Positions 1 through 17,900 of a stretch of 64,000 nucleotides of DNA are shown piece after piece (the stretch's first letter is position 1; each line of letters begins with the position of its first letter). The position numbers were made by a program, and so were the translations under genes. A model generated the notes under the pieces. The model did not search any database. It was not told the DNA's origin and was given only the letters and a program-made list of their open reading frames with translations. Source of the stretch: Dipetalonema caudispina (taxonomy: Eukaryota > Nematoda > Chromadorea > Rhabditida > Onchocercidae); assembly GCA_013365325.1 (NCBI GenBank), contig JABVXV010000159.1, forward strand, positions 1 to 64,000, in the 5' to 3' direction.

Positions 1-2639
1 TAATATAGAATGAACTTTAACCTATATTGTTCCATTGAAATAGAGTGTAACTGAGTCATTAATTACTTTATTATCCTACTGCATAATTTTCATGAAATTA
101 AACTTTATACGGCTACAAATCCATCATAATCGTAAGATATTCCACAGGAACCAAGTCAAGTCGTTTGATATCGGCAATATTATTACTGTCACAATGCAAT
201 CTTTCGCCAAATCCTATAGTTCCATTGACTAATATAATTAAAGTTTTCGAAATTTGGCAAATCGTATGCGAGTAATATAAAACTTTTTTTTCACTTTTCT
301 TTTAATTTAAATTTGTCATTTCTTTCTAGTTGTCGTATATGTGAAAGAAAGGCAATAAAAGATGAAGCAATAGCCTTTAGAAATGTTCAAAATTCTACGT
401 CATCCTTGAAATAAGAAGGATTCTAAAATTTGATTTCAAATATTTCAAATAATCCAAATTATATGTCGCGTCATTTCATGGATAATAATCTATTTCTATT
501 TCTATCCTTCACGTTTCTGTTAGAAGTTATGCCAAATCATAAATGGTCGGGAAGTAATAAACTTATGATGTAATGATAATTTAGCTAAAATTATTATTTC
601 AGTATAGCCGCTGATAATGAATTGATAAAGTCGATCATCCACCGTAAAAAAAGGTGACGAAATGATTTTAGAATGAAAAAATAATAAAAAGTGATAAAAT
701 GATTTTTAAGGAAAGAAGGATAAGGAGATAGGGAGCACAAAAATAAACTGTCTTTTTCTTCTTTGACAGGGGCGTGAATTTACTAGTCGGTTTTGATTTT
801 TTTTTTGAAAATTTTTGAATTTTGCGAAAGATGTCTCGCAAATTTTGATGAATGAAATTAAAATAAATTGGACTCAGATTATGTTGAAGCTATCCTAGTT
901 TGAAAATTTTTAAAGAATTGGAAATTTGAAATGAAAGCAAGTGAACAATTTATACGCATGTCATGCAGATATTTAATGATATTATTAAAATATTAGATTT
1001 TAAGCTTTTCAAAAGTTATTTTATTACTTCTGTTTCTTGTATAATCTTGTTTATCAGAATAAAGTCAAAAATTCATAATAAATATTTCTTTTAATTTTTT
1101 TTCTTAAATAAAATTTTGAATCTATAAATTAGTGATGAAAATTTATAAGTTACAACGCTATTTTTGTTCATTTATATTGCAATATTGGTAAAAAGTTCCA
1201 TGAAAATTTATAAAATTTCAAAATAATATTCATCAACCAGTAAAAATAATAAGAGTAATTATTCAAATACTGAAAAATCTTTTTCTCATGATTATTTCTT
1301 ACTACTAACGATTAATTAATTGATCATATATCAAGCAAGTTTTTTTTAAATGAGTGGGCCTTAATAACTCTTGACTAAGCTTAGTTCCAAAGACTTTTGA
1401 AAATCAAAACCAATATGTAACATAAATTATTATAAAAAAAGTGACATACCAGAAATATTGACAAAAGAAATTTAGTGTGTTTAGGTAGTTCTTTTCATCT
1501 AAAATTTACAAAGCCTTCAAAACATTCTTAAGGATTATATTTGGTTAAAGCGAAGCTTAGCCAAATATTTTGCTATTGAAAATTTAATAACTTTTGAGAT
1601 ATGGAGGCAAGGCACTATCAGTTGGGTTAGATTACCAAGTTACTTTTATACCATAGCAATATTCTTATTATTGAATATTTAAATCGGATACAATATGCAA
1701 ATATTTTATGGAGAGCAATGATAGATTTCTTACCTTTTATTTATTTATTTTTCATCAGAAAACTTTGAAAAATCAATGCTTTCCTAATACTATTTGATTA
1801 ATGCTTATTAAAATCTTCACAACAATTTTTTAATCATTTATCCATTACGAGATGATTAATCAAATAATTTATTAATTTATCAAAGCAGTATTGATAAAAC
1901 GAATTTTCTGACTATGTCCATTGCCATATTCGATAATGGATTGTAATGGATTCTCCAATTTCAAACATTTGCAATTCAGAAAATTAATTGCATCTTTGCG
2001 GAAGATAACATATACCATTTATTGGAACCATATTTTGATCTTAATTTACAACATTGTTTTAACAAACTCATACAATACAGATGAAACTAAAAAGTAAACA
2101 AGGAATTGAAATTTGACAAATGAACAAACAGATTAAAATTTGCTGAGTATGAATTAGACAACACTATTATTCACACTTCAAAGTTTCATATTTACTTCAC
2201 TAATTTTAGCAATTTCTAATAATTATTTGTTTTGAACTCCACCGTAGATTAGTTTCTATGAATTTAAAATGATTATTGTCATGAATTTACAGTAATTAGT
2301 TAAGCTATTTTCACAAATTTCGAGTAATATATGTGTATTTTACATGAATTTACGATAATCCATTATGAGAAAAAGTTGGTAAATAGCTTAACAAACATTT
2401 AATTAGAGAGAAAAGCAAAAAAAAAAAAACTGAATTATTTACAATCTGAACCCATACATTACATCAGCTGTATCAGTAATTCCGATATTCTCTTTTTATG
2501 TTACCTCAAAAGTGAGTGAGAAAGAGGAAAAAAAAACCTTGCGATCGTTGTATAATTGCCTGAAAATATCATCTCAAGTATCTTCTTAGTCTTAAACTCA
2601 GAAAAAAAACCTTTTAAAAAAGTCAAAAAAAGAAAGGTG
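1..2639. other. Intergenic, no gene seen
   Basis: AT-rich sequence with scattered A and T runs. No exon with plausible splice sites and protein-like translation was found on either strand. The lower-numbered side should carry the 3' untranslated region of the minus-strand potassium channel that ends at 2640. I could not place its polyadenylation site with confidence; the first clear AATAAA on the minus strand lies near 1737, about 900 bases past the stop. Confidence 0.6.
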
Positions 2640-7077
<4,438 letters not shown>

Positions 7078-7083
7078 TCACCG

Positions 7084-7095
7084 CTGCATACAAAT
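7084..7095 (-). other. Candidate trans-splice or 5'UTR acceptor of the TASK gene
   Basis: On the minus strand the sequence TTTGTATGCAG ends 12 bases before the start ATG at 7071. Nematode mRNAs often receive a spliced leader this close to the start codon. A cis-spliced 5'UTR intron is the alternative; the sequence alone cannot separate them. Confidence 0.35.
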
Positions 7096-9616
7096 TTCCT
7101 TTTTTTCCCTACCGGAATGCTTCACCTTGTCCGGATACTGACTGGGAAATTTGTGAGAGATTTCTGTGAATTGCCATAAACAGACATTGATTCCAAGATA
7201 ATTTCCCGGAAATTGCTGAGAAATTTATTTAAATTAATAAACGAATTAATAAATGAAAAAAATAAACGCTTTATTCTTCGCTCATATATTTCTACATTAA
7301 ATACAACTAATATTATCTTTTCCCCTTCTTCTTTTTTTTTTTTTTTACAAATCAATTCTAAAATCAATCAATTTGATATCCAACTACATTGATGTGAAAA
7401 TTTAATTACTGCCAAAAAGTTTGGTACTTTCATTTATATACCATAATGTAAATAATAATAACAATAATAAATCAAACAGTAAGCTACATGTAAATAGTTT
7501 TAATTGTTTAGCTTTCGCTCGCCAATTAATAAAATTAATGAATCTAAAATTTAAAACAAACTTATCCGTAATGGTCAGATTGGTAAGGAAAGAAAAGTTT
7601 TTTCCGTTGCTGAATGAAAGGAGCGAAGGATTATTGAAAGTAGCAAAAGCTCCATTTTTTTTTTTTTTTTTTTTATTTATGTGTTTTGTGGTTAAAGTTA
7701 AAGCTGAAATGGTTGATGAAAGAGAAAGAGAGGAAAGGGAAATGATATAATGCATCAATGATAATGGTGTAATGATTGAAAACTGGAAGAGTAAAGAAAA
7801 AAAGAGAAATTTTTTTTTTTATAAAAATAATTTTAATATTTGTAAACCATTTGGTTGAATAAATGATCTGTTCATTGAAGAAAATAGCAGAAAGTAATAG
7901 CAAATATGTTAATGGTTGATTAGATTGAGAAGATGTATTCTTTAAAAATTGTTAAATAATATCAAATAATAAATCAAATTGTAAAAAATCGAATCAAAAA
8001 ATAGTGCAAAAAATCGATTTTTCTTTTTCGTTCGTTGTGAAAAAAGTTTTTGAGCTAAATTCTTAACAATTTACATTAAATCTTATTCTCAAGCATATGA
8101 AATTTATTGATCTGCAAATAGAAGAAAATTACTCAGAATTGAATTGCATTAATTGTAATTGGAATAATGTGAATTAAGCTTGTTTTTTGTTAATTATTCG
8201 CGAGGTCAACTTATTCTTTGCTAAAAAAATTATGAATTTTTTTTATAAATTAAACATTAATAATTTTGAAATTTTTACGAGAAACAAAAATGGATCAAAC
8301 CGAAAGTAGTGAAGCAAAAAAAAACAACAAAAATTGATGAAGGTACAATCTGTTCATCACTATCATTTATTTTAATTGAAATAAATATACTTAATAGATT
8401 TGAGAAAAATATTCGGCATCGGAACCAAATAAAATCTTTTGACAGAATTTTTACAATTAAAGTAAAATAAAATGTACAAAGAAAATTTGATGAAAATTAA
8501 AGAAAAAAAGTATTATATAAACAGAATGTGGTATAAATCAATTTGCGAAATGATATGATAAAGTGTGAACAACAAATATTCGCTGGTAAAAATAATTACA
8601 TTTAAATATTAATTAAAAATGATACGAAAAAGAAATTTACCGCACAAGCGTATATGAAATGTCTTCAATTTCAAAATGCTCCAAATTTAGGAATTAAATT
8701 CTTAGAATTTTTTAAACTGCTATCCAGAATGATAGAAAATAATTTTAAAAAATCGCACACTAATTTGTTTAATAAATTAAATAAATGGAACAATAAAGTC
8801 GGAAAATTCGTGCAGAAATTATGGAATGCAATACATTTGGAACATCAAAAGATTGCAAATTAAGGAAAATTCTATTCTTATCAAAATTTACATCTAAGTA
8901 TTTCAATTTCTCCGTTTTTTTCCTAATAATTCTTTTTATCTTTTTACACGTTGTGACTTTTTTAAAATAATTTTCATATTTATTTGCGTAATATTTTGTA
9001 CAAATCTGTTAAATTAATTCTAAAAGTGTTAAATCATTGCATGAATGTTTTTTTTAAAAAAAAAAAACAGCTAAAGTATGACAGTTTAATTTGAAAGTTT
9101 CAATGCTTGGGTTAAATTATGAAACTACAAATTGAAACTGGATGTAAAAATTACTCGCTAATTCACAGAAATTTGCATTTCGAATAAGCTTATTAAATGA
9201 ATTGCTTGATAAATATCAGAAAATTCTCAGAAAAAAGTACTTCAGAAATTATAGCTCCAATTAAAATTTACCGTCAATTTTTTTTTGGTTTTTTTCAAAT
9301 ATTAAACATTTAGACGTATTTCAAAGTAATTACAACTCATAAAATCATAACTAGTTCAAATTTTTATTTTTAAAGCTTATTTAATGAATAATGATGGCAT
9401 CTAGAAGCTAGGACTTTTAATTTTTTTAATTCCTGAATTTTTTTCTTTACATGTTCGGCTTATTTGCAATTTATCTTTTTGCGGTTTGGTTTGATAAACA
9501 AAAATTACAAAACAGCAATTTCAAGAATCTTTGTAATTTTTAAAAATTTCCTGTCAATAAAAAATGCAAATATTTTTTGAAATTTTCATCAAAAAATAAT
9601 GATTGCAAATTATTTT

Positions 9617-9711
9617 CGTTAATTTGTGACCAAAATCCGTTAATTTATGATTATTGTGTGATCATTACTAATCGATTAATTTATGATCAGAAAATGATCA
9701 CAAATTAACGG
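9617..9711. repeat. Cluster of direct and inverted GTTAATTTRTGATCA copies
   Basis: Three forward copies of a CGTTAATTTGTGA-like word begin at 9617, 9638 and 9672. An inverted copy (TGATCACAAATTAACGG) lies at 9694-9711. The copies at 9638 and 9694 can pair over about 16 bases. It could be the remnant of a small inverted-repeat element. Confidence 0.5.
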
Positions 9712-11841
9712 ATTAACGATCATTGGTCATATTTTAAAATTTAGCATCATAAATCCACAAGAAATCTTCGAGACTGAAATATTATCTAACTGACCAAAAA
9801 TTTTTATTTAAACTATATACATTGAGAACGAAGGAATAACTAACAACCAGTTGTTTGCATATAATATAGATCTTAAATCATTGTTATTTTTGTTGTAATA
9901 GCCGATCATTCGTCTTATGGCTTTAACTTTTTGAAACGGAAAGAAGCAAGTAGGAAAAAAAAAAAAAAAAAAAAAAAACGATATGTCAAAGCGATAGCAT
10001 ATGATTTGCTAATTTGCATTTTTTTTATTGTTTTTTTTTTCCTTTTCTTTTCCAATTTTTCCAATAATTCATTAAATAATGAAAAATACAAAATAGTCTT
10101 TTGATCAAAATTCCTCGCAATTTTATTCTTATTAATTTTATTTTTTGCAAAGCAAATAAATATTTTAGAATGATAAGAATGAAATACTTAAGTACAATTT
10201 AACAGGACAGCTAAAAATCCTACATAGCACAACATTATGTTTTTTTTAAGATCAATTAATATTGCTATCTTACACAATATTAAAATATTATATTAATTCA
10301 ATCAATTTTAATTTCGTTAAAAATGAAATATGAATGGCCAATTTTGTCACGCTTTAACATTTGCTAAAATTATTTGTCATTATTATTATGTTGGAAAAAT
10401 TTTGCTAAGAATTTTAGCAGCTTTCTCAGCTGATTAAAATTTTGCTAATAATTGCGACTGTTTAAAATACATTTTTGTGAATCAATAAAGCTTAAATTTG
10501 ACATGAAATTTCTGAAATAATCTTATTGCCACATTAAACTGAGCCGCCAATATGTCGGCGAATAAGTAGTTTTCGAACAAAACTAGAATTTATAAAATTT
10601 TGACTAAAATTAACTCATAGATGCTTTCAGGAATCCAAAAGCAATCACTCGTTTTGGTTATTTTCAATAATAATAAGTGTATGAATGTTGCATTTTGAAA
10701 ATTTTCAAATTATATAAGTTAATGTGAAGAGAAAATTTAAAACGTCCCAATGTTAAAATATGAATTATAATTCAATTCAACTTTGAAAGTAATTCATTTG
10801 ATGGCACAGAAGAACTTGATGAAAAGTTTAATGCATATTTTGGGAAGCGAAACTTATTTAGTTCAAAATTTTGTTTTTTCGAAAATCAAAAAATTAAGCA
10901 TTGAATTTCAAAATGATAAAAAAACAAATCGTTCCGCTCTAATCAAAAATAACTGCTGCTAATGTATTGGTAGAGTTACAGGGAACGAATTCGATTGAAA
11001 AAATTTTAAAAAAAATTGAAATTTTCCCGAAAAATTAACTTCAGTTTGTTGGAGTTGTCATTTTAGTTTCTGTGACAATCATTACGAAATTCATTTGCAC
11101 TTCACAAAATTTACAATTGATAATTTCCAATGCAAGTAGATCTCATGATTAAAAATGCATCTATAAATCTTTGTAAAATTGGTAATTTGATATCATAACA
11201 TTTTCATTAATGCTAATTTATAAATGATAATTTTTAAATATAATATTGCCTTACAAAGATGATCATTTTTATATGGTAAAAACATATTCAAAAATACATT
11301 CTTCAGCAATTTTTCGGAACTAAATTGAATCAGTAAAACTTTGTACCATTTCAAAATTCTAATAAATTAGAACCATTATTCATATATTTAAATAAAATAT
11401 ATTTAAAAATCATCAATTCGAAATTAGCGTTAGTGAAATTGCAATAATATGAAATTATCAAAAAAAGAAAAACAAAACAAAGAACAAAAGAAAGTAGGGA
11501 TAAATTTAATATACTCAAATTGCAAAATTAAACATAAAATTACTGATTTGTATGGATCAAATTTCATTTCAAATGAAATTATCATCGAAAAGAAAGGGAA
11601 ATTCCTTAACAATAATCAATAATCTATCTTTTATCATAACATATCCGTACGACAAGTTGACTTGCTCAAATTTCCTACGAAACAGCTGGTTTACACAACC
11701 GATGAATGAATGGTTTAAGAATGAATAAAAATGAAGTTAAGCTAAAGCAAGCTAAAAAAAAGTGACGTAAATATCAAGGAGAAATTTGAAACTACTTTTG
11801 TCTCTGAAAGATCATAAACGATTGTGTGTCTGTCTTTGTCC

Positions 11842-11883
<42 letters not shown>
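11842..11883. repeat. TCTG tetranucleotide microsatellite
   Basis: About ten uninterrupted TCTG units, flanked by degenerate units on the left from about 11825. Confidence 0.95.
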
Positions 11884-13209
11884 ATCGATGCATGTATATT
11901 TTTAAATAGTCCATACAAACACATATGTGAACTAACCTAAATCATTTACAAAACATTATTATTATTCCTAATTACCATTAATCATTAACATGTTAAGCTA
12001 TATTTAACAGTTTCAGAATGAAGTTTTTGAGTGTTTTCAAAAAAACAAAAAAGAAAAATGAAGAAAAAAATTAGAAGCTCAAAATGAATAAACAAAAAGG
12101 ATATAATAATAACATAATAAAAGATTAATTAAGCATATTTATTTATTTATCTCGTTTAAATTACTATTAAATTTTTGGATTTTCCAGCGAAAATTTGACT
12201 TTTTTAACTTAATTTTTTTACGGAAATTTTAAAATTTAAATTTTCCATTATTTTTGTTGTTATATGTGATCTATTTCTATTGTTTTGTTTAACTTTGCTA
12301 TAAAAGATATTTTAATGTTTCCTATATTTCTAACGAGTTTATTTTACCTCTCAAATAGGTTGTTTTTTTCTTCTTATTTTTTTTATGTTTCCTTTCGTTA
12401 GCTGTGAAATAAAAAAATCGATTTGGTTTCTAATTTTAAACAAAAAAAAAAAACGAAAAAAATGGGAAAAAAAGGAAAAGCTTAATGGAAATGGATATGA
12501 GTAATGAATTTTTTTTTTTTTCTTAATTTTTTTGTTACATAATTATGTTAACAGCTCAAGCCAATGACAATCAACAATGTTTGTTCCATAGAATTAATTC
12601 ATTTTTACAACTTTTAAGACAAATTTCAGCTTAACAAAAAACGGTTCGATATTTATACTACTCGAAATTTAATATTTTCTACTAGCTAATATCCTGTATT
12701 TTTTGTTAATTTTAATTGAAAACAAAATGATTTGTCGTAACGAAAAAAAAAAAAGGAACGAAAGAAGTGAGTCAATAGTAAATTTAATAAAAACTATTCC
12801 GAATCAGTATTAATTTTCATATTTCTGGAATGACTATCTTTTGTAAGCTTACATTCATCATTTCATACTTAACATTTTATGGATTGCTTAATGAAGAATA
12901 ATTAGTAAATTTCATCAAGGATTCTCGAGTAATTTCAAATAATTCAACTAACTACGCATAATTCCATCTTTGTTTATATATCCTTGCTATCAAAGTCACT
13001 CAATAAATGACCTTTTCTTTTTTCATCCATTTTTTAATTTTCAAATTTTAATTTTGATTTTTTGTTTCCGATTTAAAATTTAACGTGCTTCTTAACGTGC
13101 TATTAGTACGTTTAAATACTCAACTAAATTCGGAAGAAAAAGTAAAATAAATTTTTAATTCATTTTTTGTTAATTTTTTATACATCTCTTAGATAAGACA
13201 ATCATTTTC

Positions 13210-13695
13210 ATGTCATCCATTTTGAAAATTTTCAAATTTTCATCACTTTTGCAAATAGCGAGAGGAAAAGGGAGCAAAAGCATAAAAGGCAAATCATTCA
13301 AGAATTTTGAATGCTTTCCAAAGTCTAATCAATTGGCAGGTCTTGCTGTTACATTTCATCTTGGCCAGCATCTCACAGTTGGCATATTTTGCAGGCATAT
13401 TGATTGAGCCTAAATGAAGCAAATGAATAAGACCTGTTGTGGGAATTTCTTTTTTCTCTCTCTCTCATATTGTGCCACATTTTTAAGCATCATATATGAG
13501 GCTAATGATAGAAAGCCTAGTACAAGTTTGATGACATTGCTAAGCCATCAAATAATTGCGTATCAGGCAGTTCTTCAGGCAAATGGAGTAGCAATATTCC
13601 ACAGTGCGGTTTTCCAAACCAAGGTATCCCTTAGTTGTGGTGATAAAAAGATTTCTTTCTTTGATGTATTGTTGTCACTGTTAAATTTTCTATAA
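13210..13695 (+). other. GC-elevated open-frame island, unrecognised
   Basis: Two plus-strand open frames, 13210-13407 (65 aa) and 13414-13695 (93 aa), lie in the same frame and are separated only by TGA-GCC-TAA. Base composition is visibly less AT-rich than the flanks. The translation includes a segment around AGLAVTFHLGQHLTVGIF and another around NGVAIFHSAVFQTK. I do not recognise a family. It could be a decayed gene, a transferred fragment (for example from the Wolbachia symbiont of many filarial worms), or chance. No clear splice sites flank it. Confidence 0.25.
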
Positions 13696-14922
13696 ACACT
13701 AGAAAAGTTAAAATTATGCAAATTCTAGCACTGAAAGTTAATTCCCAATTCAAATTTTATAATGTGTATTTCGTCCTAAAATGTCTTTCTGTTAATTTTA
13801 ACATATATGTTTCTTCTTTTTTTTCTCCAAATATTTTTAAATTTTATAAAATTAATAGTTTAGGTAGCATTTGTTTTGAATATATTTGATCACGAATTTA
13901 TATTTTTTATTTATTTCGAATATGGTTACTAATTATAAGTTTGAAGTTATTTCTTCTTTATTTCCATAAATAAAGATTTTTATTGTATGTTAACATTTTT
14001 TCATGTTTTCATATACAATTATTGATTTTTGTGAAAAAAGAAAAAAGAAAAAAAAATTTTTTTTCCAATATGTTTTCTGTTCATCTTCCAATGTTCTTAT
14101 ATTATTGACTCTAATATATGCATAAGATAGGCCTATTATGGACATTATTTAATATTATAGCAAATGCATCATTTATTTTTATTCTCTTCTCTTCCTCTTT
14201 TTGCTAGATATCGTCAAGTTTGAATATTGCCAACAAACATCATTAGAGTTTAATTAAACGATGCATATCTGAAAATTCGATATTTTATTTCCTAACATTT
14301 ATATCTTCAAAATATCACATTAAACGTTTACGTTTTGCGTGAATTCCAGATAACGCTGATATGATATAGTAACGAAACAATTATTATTAGGTACATATCG
14401 GATATTCGTAAATCTTTTTATTTCTTACTAACGGACCTGTTGAATATATTAAGTGGAATACTGTTGACAATATCCGGTAAAGTCTTTTTCTACAAATAAA
14501 TTCTCAGATTCACCAAAGTTTTATTGTTATCATATTTCAAAAATCTGTCCCGAATATTCTAAGGCTTAAATAATTCAGCAGATCGGCTGGACAAATTTTA
14601 TCAACCATTTCTATTGCTAATATTAGTATCAAGATGATATATTTTGCTGAATGAATTGAATTTAAGTGTTAAATGAAATTTTTACTACATAAATTTAAAT
14701 TATCCAACAATTTTTGCTAAGATTTGGAAAATTCTATGAAAACTAACTTTACGATAAAATTTCATAATAATAAATGAGTAGTAATTTCCATCTTTTATTG
14801 TTTTCGCTAATTTTTTTATATTTTTTGCATGATTTTTATTATACTTTTAAAGCGATATAATAATTTCATGAAGGAAGAAAGAAATAGAAATTTGAAGTTT
14901 AAAAACTAAGGGAGGATTTAAA

Positions 14923-17900
14923 ATGGCAAAAAAAGAAAGCGAAACAATTCGAGAACCGATGGATTCTCTATTTTCACGCGAACAACTTCAAGTCAATAGC
15001 GCTGAACCATGGTGGCAAAAGTAAACTTTTTAAAAATTTCATTTCTGAAAAAATTTTCATCCCTTCTCTCTTCTTGGCCTCCTTTTTTATCCCTTTCTAA
15101 CCAGCTTCGTACTATCACTTATCTATGATTTAATTATAAATCAAATATATATATGTATACATTTTTCCTTTGATCGTCATGACATAGTTTTCAACCCATA
15201 TTTAATTAAACTAGTTGCCAATTAAAATGTACAAAATTGATGAATTTATAATGCTTTGTATTAAAATGTTAAGTTTTCCTCAGAAATTTTCTCATCACTC
15301 GACCTTTACTGTTCGGTACTTGGGATGGTGTTTTTACCACAGTTTTGGTTAATATTTTTGGTGTTATCGTGTTCCTTCGTATGGGATGGATTGTGGTTAG
15401 TATTTATTCAATTATTTCAATTATATTTAATCGATTAAATTATTCAAAATAATAAATTTTTCCAATTTAATTACGAAAAAGAAAATTTCAAATCCAATCC
15501 TAAATTTTTTCAATTGACAAATTTTATTAGGAAAAAATATAATATTTCTGCGTCATGTTCTTATACTATAACAAATCTATCTTAAAGCAAACACTAATAG
15601 TATGCATATCATTTTGATTATTTCTACAATTATATTTTTTTCTAATAAAATTTAGACTTTAAAAGTTTTAATTAAAATTTTTTTTGTAAATCATATTTCT
15701 ATTTTATATGCTAAATCATTAAAAATTATCATTTTACTTTTTTTTTTTTTTTGTAGGGAATAGGTGGAATAGTAAATGCAGTTATTTTACTAATTATTTG
15801 TACATCTCTTGCATTAATATCCGTCTTTTCTGCTATTGGCATTTGCGAACGATGTCAAATTCAAAGTGGCGGTATATATTTTCTTGTATCACATATACTT
15901 GGTGGCCAAATTGGTGGCGCTGTTGGTTTGATGTATGCTTTTGGACAGGTAATAAATGAATATGCATTTTTAACTAATTAAAATAAAGTGATTTTAAAAA
16001 ATAATGCTAATTTATTATAGATATTAATATCAATCTATTATTTACCAATAGAAATTTCTGATTAATGTTAACTTAATTAGTTATTAATTATGTTTGTAAA
16101 ATATTGATTAATGTCAGTTTAATATAAAAATTATGTTCTAACAACACCACTGTTTTTTCACTTTTTTTTCCTTTTTTAATAGATAACTTTAATTTTTAAA
16201 TCTAAATTTATGCTGTCATTAATTAGAACTGTTAATTTATACAATAATTTCACGATTTTAGCTATTTTTTTTTTTTGTGAATTATACAGCTCTATAACCA
16301 ATGCATATAATATATTTTGAAATTTAGAATTGTTCATTCTCTAAAAAATTTTTCCACAACCTTTTTTAGTCTGTTGCAATTGCATTAGTTGTCATCGGTT
16401 TTGGTGAAAGTGTCGCACGTTTTCTTGGGATTGAAAATTCGTTTATTCATAAATTCATCGCTATTATAGCATTACTCGCTTTAACAGGTTTTTTTTTGGT
16501 TCGAAATATTTATGAGAGAAGTTTACAATTCGATGTATCATAGCTATTAATTCAGAAAGATTAATATGAATGATTAATTTCAGAGATTTATATCTTTACT
16601 TTTGAAATCTCTAAGTTTTAAACAATACTTCATGAAAATAATTGATCAATTTCACCACATTCATTATTAGGAACTGTTTTTTTTTCTTTTCAAATGGTTT
16701 TTAATTTAAATTTAAATAATATTATTAAGGGAATAATTTTTAAACTATAATATTGCATAGCTTTCAGGGATTAATATGATTGGTGTACGTTGGGTTATTC
16801 GATTACAATTGATACTATTGGTATTTTTGATGCTTGCTGTTGTCGACTTCTATATAGGAGCATTATTTCGAGTTGATATTGGTTAGTAGTATTTATCAAA
16901 TATTTAAGTCTAATCTTGCAAAATTTAAATTACCAAATACATTTAAAGGAATAAACTGAAATATGTTGCAAATTTATTAAATTAAAAAAAAAAGAAAAAA
17001 TACATGATATGAAATTGCCATATCCAAACATTTTTATATTTTCAACATATTATTCTATTTAGTTATTAAAATATAATTGCATTTGCGCGTAGCATGCAAA
17101 CTACATGAAATGCTGCATGCGAATAATACTCGAATTCACAAAAAAGCATTTCAAGATATAAAACTTTCAGAGCATGGCGTAGGACATTTTTCGGTGATGC
17201 GATTTGATGCAAATATGAATCCAATGTATGATGGCTTTAATTGTTCTCAACTTGGCTTTGATATACAACAAACCCATCAGAACTTCTTTACTGTCTTTGG
17301 TGTCTTCTTCGCGAATTTTCTCGGTGTTTTGGCAGGTTTGTTAACTCTAATTTATATCCATGAAAATGTTTTAATTCCTTTCAAAAAATTAAGTTTAACA
17401 TTAGCTGCAAAATTATTTGGCAAGTTCGAGCACAGTAATTGAAATAATTAAAACATTCATATGTTATTCAGTAATCGTAATCGAAATAATTATGACATTT
17501 ATATGCTATTAATCAAGCATTTTATTATTCATATTTAATATCTTACCATTCAGTTATTTGAGTAAATGTTATAGTAAAATATAGTCTTTAAATAAAAGAA
17601 AATTGATATAATTAATAGTAGAATTTAGTTGACATAAAACTTTATGAAACTTGTCTGAAATTCAAATTTCGATTATACAGAATGAAAAAAGAATCATTAA
17701 GTAATTAGCGCATTCCGCCTTCATATCTTTGACTAAGCTTTAAATAGACATTTGGGAATTTCCTGACATGGTTTTTACGAATGATAGAAGGAACTTTAAA
17801 TAATTAAACTTATGCAGGTGTGAATATGAGTGATGACTTGAGAAATCCGCAGCTCAGCATACCTGTAGGTGAATTATCTGCAATTTCTGTCAGGTGAATT

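Larger units (their letters stand above)
7096..14922. other. Spacer between divergent genes
   Basis: About 7.8 kb between the start of the TASK channel (-) and the start of the SLC12A8-type gene (+), so it should hold both promoters. It contains a TCTG microsatellite, a cluster of TTAATTTRTGATCA-like repeats and a GC-elevated open-frame island at 13.2-13.7 kb, each listed separately. The remaining open frames, such as 7421-7750 and 8654-8863, are asparagine/lysine/phenylalanine-rich and are at the length expected by chance in this base composition. Confidence 0.6.

Noticed and set aside
11742..11924. Minus-strand frame with repeated TDRQ
   Set aside because: It is only the translation of the TCTG microsatellite.
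13380..13640. Minus-strand frame in which three TGA codons sit where tryptophan would fit, suggesting a mitochondrial-code fragment
   Set aside because: Base composition is far less AT-rich than filarial mitochondrial DNA and no mitochondrial protein is recognisable; the pattern is better explained by chance.
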